Source: Campylobacteraceae bacterium (GTDB taxonomy: Bacteria > Campylobacterota > Campylobacteria > Campylobacterales > Sulfurovaceae). Taken from it: DNA of 8,694 nucleotides. Within the stretch, counting starts at the first letter, position 1. Every line of letters begins with the position of its first letter. Location: NCBI GenBank assembly GCA_026985655.1, contig JALSQB010000167.1:1-8694 (forward strand). Reading direction: 5' to 3'. Below, piece by piece: positions 4,506 through 8,694 of this stretch. The translations under genes were made by a program, and so were the position numbers. Under the pieces are notes generated by a model. It was not told the origin of the DNA. It searched no databases and saw only the letters and a list, made by a program, of their open reading frames with translations.

Positions 4506-6605
4506 TAAAATGGCTAAAACACCGAGGGTAATCACACTACCAATGGAGTGAATAGCCCCAATATTACTAAGCACTAAAATCCCAAAGCCACTAAAAGTAG
4601 TTAAGAGTGAATATAAAATTGCTTCATTGGTTTGGGTAGAGTTCTCTCGACTCATGTAGATACCATAGTCAATTCCTGCAACAACAATAATAATCATCGA
4701 AAATAGATGCATAATATTGATTTGTACAAATGTTAAGTAAAATAGTATTATCGCCATAGGAAAAAGGATAAAGTTTAATGCCAAAATGGCTTTTTTTCTA
4801 ACAATAAAAAGAACAAGCGTAACAATGCTTAGGAAAGAGAAAAAGAGATAAAACAATAGATTGTTAAACATCTTTTGCATAGAAGACTTAAGCAGTGTGG
4901 CTGAATCTATTGGTGAGATTCCCTCCATCTGTTTTAATTTTTCTGCTTTAGCATCTGAAAGCGTAGCGATACTATAAAAAGTATTCTCTTTTTTTATCAC
5001 CTCATAGCCTAAGGTTTTAAAGTCATCTATGTTAGGGGTGTAGTTTGTTGGAATGTTTTCTACAAAACGATATGAATTTTGAAAATAGTTCTCTTTAAAG
5101 CCGATTTTGGTGGCATTTTGATTTAAAAGTTCTCTTAACTTTGTGAAGTTATAGTTTTCAATGGCATCTAATTTTTCTTTAAATAGCTCTTGGCTTAAGG
5201 CAAAGTCTGCCAATGAATTTGTTGAGGGAAATAGTGTTTTTAAATGTTTGGCTCTTGTAATTAAACCATCAAGAGAGTTTGCTTCAATAAGTACGGTATG
5301 TTTTTTAGGCATATTATTTTCAATGATTTTTTGCTTTTGATTTAAGGCTTGATTGTTGTAGTCTAAATGTTTAAAATTATAATCAAACTCCAGTTTAAAT
5401 CCTGCATAAACAATAAGCACAATAGAGAAAACAAATATAAATTGTGTAGGGATAATGGGTTTAAATTTGGCAAATTTTAGAATGTTTATTCTGTTTTCTT
5501 TAACTTCTAGTTTGAGATAAGGATACAAAAATGTAAATTGAAAATAGGAGAAAGAGAGGCTCAATATGGCAAAAATTGCCAGCTGTTTAATGAGTGGAAA
5601 ATCGACAAAAAAGAGCATGAAAAACCCCAAAACTGTACTTAGAAATGCCCACATTATGGAGTAGTTTATGCCTTTTTTCTGGTACTGCCCATGAAAATAG
5701 TTATGAAAAAGATAGTCCACCGACATGGAGCTAATGGCAGAACCAAACGCCAAAACAAAGATGGAGAGTTCTGTAAAAACATAGCTAGAGATTGACAAGG
5801 CAAAAAAGATGGAGCTACCTAAAGTAAGGGTATTGGCTAAAAGTAATTTATAGTCCTTAAGGGTGATGAAAAAAAGTAAAAAAAGTAAGGCAAAAGAGGC
5901 ATATAAAATCGTATGAACAGAAGATTTAATAATCTTAGAGTTTTGAGCAGTAAAGAAAAGAGTACTAAAGGCTAAAACCTCTTTTTTATTTTTAAAATAA
6001 GCAGAGAGCTGTCTTTCTATGACTTGGGCATCTTCCATGTTTGAGAGTTTCGCATCTAACTGGGCTGTGAGCAGATAGCCACGTTCGCCTAAAGCTAAAA
6101 AACCATTTTTAGTCATTTTTACTGGTGATGTTAGCTTAAAGTTAAAAAGTTTTAAAGGGTCATTTTTATCTATGGGGCTATAAAAAAAGCCATCTAAGAG
6201 AGAGCTTTTTAAGGCTTTTAATCTATCTTCTACATTGTTATTGTTGAGTTGGGTATTATTAAAATCAGACAGTAGATAATAATTTTTTTTCATATAGTCT
6301 GAAATCTCTATTTTAGAGGTATTAAAAGTAGTATTTTTGACAAAATCAAACTTTTTTAACTCTTTTTCTATTTGAAGTAATTTTGTTCTGTTCTCTTTTG
6401 AAAAACCTTTGATACTCACAAAAAGGGTTGTGGCTTTTTCAAATGAGTTCATGACTTTGAGTTTTTCAATATTGTCATCACTTTTGAAAATGGACATCAT
6501 ATTGGTACTCAAATGAGAGGGGGTAAAACAAGCCAATGCAAGAAGCAAACTCAATAGGTAAATTAAAAAAAGACTATTTCGCTTCAATTTTAGTTTTGTC
6601 TCCAT
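4467..6605 (-). CDS. MMPL/RND-superfamily exporter (COG4258-like), aryl-polyene-locus type
   Basis: Inner-membrane RND-type exporter, expected to use the proton gradient to move a lipidic product across or out of the inner membrane. The 712 residues show the duplicated 1+5/1+5 plan. TM1 is at about 12-28, then a periplasmic domain (about 30-225). TM2-6 lie between about 230 and 362 and TM7 at about 386-404, followed by a second periplasmic domain (about 405-580) and TM8-12 (about 582-707). The matching Asp-Tyr pairs of the two halves, SVDY (D297) and GIDY (D646), sit in TM4 and TM10 where MMPL proteins carry the proton-relay aspartates. The gene is last in the operon; its ATG at 6605 overlaps the LolA-like gene by 32 nt, with only a weak ribosome site, suggesting coupling. 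The protein ends right after TM12 and its last codons overlap the opposing AI-2E-type gene. Substrate is inferred from neighbours only. Confidence 0.88.
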   Translation of the reverse strand: METKLKLKRNSLFLIYLLSLLLALACFTPSHLSTNMMSIFKSDDNIEKLKVMNSFEKATTLFVSIKGFSKENRTKLLQIEKELKKFDFVKNTTFNTSKIEISDYMKKNYYLLSDFNNTQLNNNNVEDRLKALKSSLLDGFFYSPIDKNDPLKLFNFKLTSPVKMTKNGFLALGERGYLLTAQLDAKLSNMEDAQVIERQLSAYFKNKKEVLAFSTLFFTAQNSKIIKSSVHTILYASFALLFLLFFITLKDYKLLLANTLTLGSSIFFALSISSYVFTELSIFVLAFGSAISSMSVDYLFHNYFHGQYQKKGINYSIMWAFLSTVLGFFMLFFVDFPLIKQLAIFAILSLSFSYFQFTFLYPYLKLEVKENRINILKFAKFKPIIPTQFIFVFSIVLIVYAGFKLEFDYNFKHLDYNNQALNQKQKIIENNMPKKHTVLIEANSLDGLITRAKHLKTLFPSTNSLADFALSQELFKEKLDAIENYNFTKLRELLNQNATKIGFKENYFQNSYRFVENIPTNYTPNIDDFKTLGYEVIKKENTFYSIATLSDAKAEKLKQMEGISPIDSATLLKSSMQKMFNNLLFYLFFSFLSIVTLVLFIVRKKAILALNFILFPMAIILFYLTFVQINIMHLFSMIIIVVAGIDYGIYMSRENSTQTNEAILYSLLTTFSGFGILVLSNIGAIHSIGSVITLGVLAILLLILSIKVDVNS

Positions 6606-7056
6606 TTCTAAATTTTAAAGTTAAAACTTTTACTTTTTGCTTTTCATCTAATGCCAATTCAAGTTTTTTAATAAATTTTCCAACATCATCTTTGGGTAAA
6701 AACTCAAACTTTTTTGGCGTTAGCTCTTTTACTTTAAAATTCTCTTTTAAAAAGTCAAAATCTTTGTTAAAAAGTGCTTTGGTTAATGAGAAGTAGAGTC
6801 CAACTTCTGGGCGTTCCATTAGATTAATGACCGTTAAAACTTCATCTTTATCATAGACAGTTACATTGTTTTCATTTTTGATGATGGTTCGTCCATCTGT
6901 ATAGGCAACGGTAGTTTTGTTTGCATCATAACTTACATTCCCATCACGATAGGTATATATATCTAAGACTTCAACATACTTTCCCTCTGAAAAACTCACT
7001 GTTTCAGCCATTAAGCTAAAACTTAAAAAACTTATAAAATATATAACTCTTAACAT
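6574..7056 (-). CDS. Periplasmic LolA-like (outer-membrane lipoprotein carrier-like) protein
   Basis: A 160-residue secreted protein. The first 17 residues are a typical signal peptide (hydrophobic VIYFISFLSFSL, then MAE, cleavage likely after Ala17). The rest is beta-rich. Its C-terminal half (KALFNKDFDFLKENFKV, then EFLPKD, then alternating strands ending in GDKTKIEA) matches the pattern of the short LolA-like proteins found in aryl-polyene and xanthomonadin loci. These are thought to shuttle a lipidic product across the periplasm. It is clearly shorter than the housekeeping LolA (about 200 residues) and is unlikely to be the main lipoprotein carrier. The ATG immediately follows the TAA of the acyltransferase gene (TAAATG), with a strong AAAGGAG site 5 nt upstream. 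It lies directly before the MMPL exporter, its presumed partner. The family call rests on pattern and context, so it is moderately sure. Confidence 0.75.
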   Translation of the reverse strand: MLRVIYFISFLSFSLMAETVSFSEGKYVEVLDIYTYRDGNVSYDANKTTVAYTDGRTIIKNENNVTVYDKDEVLTVINLMERPEVGLYFSLTKALFNKDFDFLKENFKVKELTPKKFEFLPKDDVGKFIKKLELALDEKQKVKVLTLKFRNGDKTKIEAK

Positions 7057-7812
7057 TTAAACTCCTTTAGTCGTATTGTGTTTATCTATATTGCTTTGCA
7101 TTACCAGTTTAACTCTTTTTCGAAATGATAAAAAAGTCTCTTCTTCTTGAGGATAGATTGCTTCTAAAAAGCTAATATTTATCTCTTTTTTATCAAGCGT
7201 TTTAGAGACGTTTGAACCTTTGCTTACAATGTTACCTGTTCCGTTAATAATAACAGGAACCACAGGAACATTTTGTGCTGTTGCCAAACGAAAAGCACCT
7301 CCTTTAAAGGTTCTTAGTGTTTGGGTATTGTTACGTGTTCCCTCTGGAAAAATAATCACCGATGAACCTAGTTTTAATGCGTTTTCAAAAGCTTTATAGC
7401 TACGCTCTACCTCGCTTAAACTCCCTTTGGGAATGTAGTAAATGCCTAAGGCATGTCGAGGAATTTTCATAAATAAAAAGTAATCACTTATAAAATGATT
7501 TGAAGGCGTAACATAATCATCTATGATGGTCGCTAAAAGCGTATAATCAATAGATGATTGATGAGAGGAGACATAGACACATGGGTGAGAAGCATTGGCA
7601 CGTTCAGGGTGAATAACAGTTACTTTACCCATAAGAGGCATCAGTTTATAAAAAAGGCGAAAGTATTGTTGTACAATTTTTTGAAAATAAATTCTAGGCT
7701 TTTTACTCCAAAGATGTGCTAAAAGAAAAATAGGGTAGGCTGAAAGTAATGCAAAAACCATCAAAAAAATAAACAGTCCATACACATAAGCACTAACTAA
7801 AGTTTTTTTCAT
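7057..7812 (-). CDS. PlsC-family acyltransferase (1-acylglycerol-3-phosphate acyltransferase-like)
   Basis: A 251-residue membrane-associated acyltransferase. A hydrophobic N-terminal anchor spans about 9-33. Motif I, SHQSSID, gives the catalytic HX4D pair H84/D89; motif III is FPEGTRN (155-161), which binds the phosphate or acceptor; motif IV is VPVVPVIING (182-191). Between them YYIPKG (125-130) fits the motif II position. Known family members acylate lysophosphatidate. Here, placed between an acyl carrier protein plus COG4648 protein and a LolA/MMPL export pair, it more likely attaches the carried acyl chain to a lipid acceptor; that role is inferred. I start at ATG 7812, with AGGA 6 nt upstream, rather than the ATG at 7854, which lies deep inside the previous gene and has no such site. 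It overlaps the COG4648 gene by 20 nt, and its TAA abuts the next ATG. Confidence 0.88.
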   Translation of the reverse strand: MKKTLVSAYVYGLFIFLMVFALLSAYPIFLLAHLWSKKPRIYFQKIVQQYFRLFYKLMPLMGKVTVIHPERANASHPCVYVSSHQSSIDYTLLATIIDDYVTPSNHFISDYFLFMKIPRHALGIYYIPKGSLSEVERSYKAFENALKLGSSVIIFPEGTRNNTQTLRTFKGGAFRLATAQNVPVVPVIINGTGNIVSKGSNVSKTLDKKEINISFLEAIYPQEEETFLSFRKRVKLVMQSNIDKHNTTKGV

Positions 7813-8332
7813 AAAAGTTCCTAAAAAGAATTTGGAAGAGTATAGCACAAGCAAGCAGTATATACCAACCTATGGTCGTGTAAAATGTCCATTGTTCTAA
7901 TGAAGCATAAAAGAGAAAATAGAGGTGAAAACTCACATTAATGGCTGTTACGACAATCCAAATAAGGTGTGTTTTCTTTAAGTAATTCTCTTCTTTTGCA
8001 TCTAAAGTTTTTACTTTTTTAATGGTCTCTAGCAAAAAATACTCTTGGCTTACTTCAGCGTAAACAAATGCGAAAAAGAAAAGCACGGACAAAATAAGGG
8101 GAAAACTTTTTAAAACAAGCATGTCATTTTGTAAAATAGAAAAGAGTCCTACCAAAACTAAAATGATAGCTTGAAAAACTTTTTTTAAAAAGGCTAGGTT
8201 TAGTGCAAAATATTTTAGGAAGAAGAGCGACCACACGCTCCCTAGTAGTATAAAAAATAACCCTATCTCTTTAATGGAGAAATAATCTCTCGCAAAAAAA
8301 ATGGTTAAAATATAGATTAATACCAGTATCAA
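7793..8332 (-). CDS. COG4648-type membrane protein of aryl-polyene/xanthomonadin loci
   Basis: A 179-residue inner-membrane protein with about five or six hydrophobic segments (roughly 2-13, 22-39, 51-66, 73-90, 124-143, 150-171). The C-terminal half fits the COG4648 pattern found in aryl-polyene and xanthomonadin clusters: a proline-led helix SFPLILSVLFFFAF, a conserved Glu segment where family members have ErlAR, then KKTHLIWIVV, an Asn in the next helix, and the SLEQWTFYTTIGWYIL motif near the end. The biochemical role of this family is not established as far as I know; it is a marker of these loci. The start is TTG at 8332: an in-frame TAA (the ACP stop) precedes it by 6 nt, there is no ATG before residue 70, and there is no ribosome site, so translation is probably coupled to the ACP gene. 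It ends 20 nt inside the acyltransferase gene. Confidence 0.75.
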   Translation of the reverse strand: MILVLIYILTIFFARDYFSIKEIGLFFILLGSVWSLFFLKYFALNLAFLKKVFQAIILVLVGLFSILQNDMLVLKSFPLILSVLFFFAFVYAEVSQEYFLLETIKKVKTLDAKEENYLKKTHLIWIVVTAINVSFHLYFLFYASLEQWTFYTTIGWYILLACAILFQILFRNFYEKNFS

Positions 8333-8338
8333 AATATT

Positions 8339-8581
8339 TTAGCTAGTATGTTTTTTAACTATCTCTATTAGACTCTGTACCGTGCGTATCTCTTCACTCT
8401 CTGTTGGTTCAACTTCAATGTTATAAAAGTTGTTAAGGGTGACAATTAAGTCAATCGCATCTAAGCTATCTAATCCTAAATCTTCATAAAATGTTGCTTC
8501 AGGGGTAATGGTACTCTCTTCTACTTCAAACTCCTCAATAAGGACTTTTTTTACCTCAAGTAAAATCTTTTCATCATTCAT
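8339..8581 (-). CDS. Acyl carrier protein (specialised, operon-encoded)
   Basis: An 80-residue acidic four-helix carrier protein. The phosphopantetheine attachment site is GLDSLDAIDL, with the modified serine at residue 39 of the 80-residue form (44 if the upstream start is used). It shuttles thioester-bound acyl intermediates. The chosen start is ATG 8581, with GGAG 9 nt upstream and about 23 nt after the predicted transcription start. The in-frame ATG at 8596 would add five residues (MEYYN) but has no ribosome site and lies only about 8 nt from the predicted transcript start. As the first gene of an operon with a COG4648 protein, acyltransferase, LolA-like protein and MMPL exporter, it is probably dedicated to that product. 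The housekeeping fatty-acid AcpP normally sits with fab genes. Its substrate is unknown. Confidence 0.92.
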   Translation of the reverse strand: MNDEKILLEVKKVLIEEFEVEESTITPEATFYEDLGLDSLDAIDLIVTLNNFYNIEVEPTESEEIRTVQSLIEIVKKHTS

Positions 8582-8590
8582 ATTATAGTA

Positions 8591-8594
8591 CTCC
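8591..8594 (-). promoter_or_regulatory. Ribosome binding site deciding the ACP start
   Basis: GGAG on the minus strand (8594-8591) is 9 nt before ATG 8581. It overlaps the last base of the upstream ATG 8596, so that ATG cannot use it. This favours the shorter ACP. Confidence 0.6.
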
Positions 8595-8610
8595 ATCAGT
8601 AATTTAGAGA

Positions 8611-8619
8611 ATTATAACA
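8611..8619 (-). promoter_or_regulatory. Extended -10 promoter of the ACP-to-MMPL operon
   Basis: The minus strand reads TGT-TATAAT (8619-8611), a perfect extended -10 box, without a convincing -35 in the AT-rich DNA upstream. Predicted start is near 8604. All five downstream genes are overlapping or within 6 nt, so this promoter can drive the whole 4.1-kb operon. The flanking sequence shows no obvious operator palindrome. Confidence 0.65.
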
Positions 8620-8672
8620 AAATTAGTTAGATAAGTAAGTATTATTTTAATAGTAGATTTAATTTTTTTACA

Positions 8673-8678
8673 TATAAT
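8673..8678 (+). promoter_or_regulatory. Possible divergent -10 box reading out of the window
   Basis: TATAAT on the plus strand is a perfect -10 match in very AT-rich DNA, with no -35 support. Bases 8597-8694 contain no open frame of note on either strand, so this is an intergenic region, and a rightward transcription unit may begin just beyond the edge. Chance matches are common at this base composition. Confidence 0.3.
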
Positions 8679-8694
8679 ATCTAATTAATTTATA

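Noticed and set aside
6574..7056. Housekeeping LolA lipoprotein chaperone
   Set aside because: It is about 40 residues shorter than LolA, matches the locus-specific LolA-like pattern better, and sits between an acyltransferase and an MMPL exporter rather than with lol or housekeeping genes.
7057..7812. Main phospholipid-synthesis PlsC of the cell
   Set aside because: Motifs fit PlsC, but the gene is embedded in the ACP/COG4648/LolA/MMPL operon, so a dedicated role is likelier; the general role cannot be excluded from sequence alone.

Overview
The window looks like chromosome of a low-GC member of the Campylobacterota (Epsilonproteobacteria), most likely near the sulfur-oxidising Sulfurimonas-type lineages. 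The evidence is AT-rich DNA with housekeeping genes intact, a tmRNA with an ANN-initial tag (ANNTDYRPAYAVA) of the type seen in Helicobacter and Campylobacter relatives, a TrpA with a shortened N terminus, and strong extended -10 promoters that mostly lack a recognisable -35. The genus is an inference. There is no phage, IS or CRISPR signal.

Region 1 (1-1587), minus strand: three adjacent but separately promoted units. trpA (tryptophan synthase alpha, GTG start) is followed by an 86-residue coiled-coil protein with its own extended -10 promoter, then by ssrA (tmRNA), complete from mature 5' end to encoded CCA. The ssrA promoter is near consensus (TTGACA, 17 bp, TATACT); its -35 box overlaps the stop codon of the coiled-coil gene. 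The leader removed from the precursor RNA can form a perfect 9-bp hairpin right at the predicted 5' end. trpA and panB diverge from an 82-bp region with back-to-back -10 boxes.

Region 2 (1588-4505), plus strand: panB (pantothenate synthesis), ruvB (Holliday-junction branch migration) and an AI-2E/PerM-family membrane protein whose start overlaps the end of ruvB. Between panB and ruvB sits a 56-bp perfect palindrome whose two arms each begin with GTAG and are each an imperfect hairpin. That is the architecture of a REPIN (two inverted REP sequences mobilised by a RAYT transposase).

Region 3 (4467-8694), minus strand: a five-gene, tightly coupled operon with one strong promoter. It encodes an acyl carrier protein, a COG4648 membrane protein, a PlsC-type acyltransferase, a periplasmic LolA-like protein and an MMPL/RND-type exporter. 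This is the carrier, tailoring and export core of aryl-polyene/xanthomonadin-type loci, in the same relative order. No ketosynthase, ketoreductase, dehydratase, AMP-ligase or glycosyltransferase lies between the genes. Either the chain-building genes lie beyond the right edge, where a possible divergent promoter is visible, or this is a stripped-down lipid-export system. The last gene runs head-on into the AI-2E-type gene, with a 39-nt antisense overlap of their coding ends.
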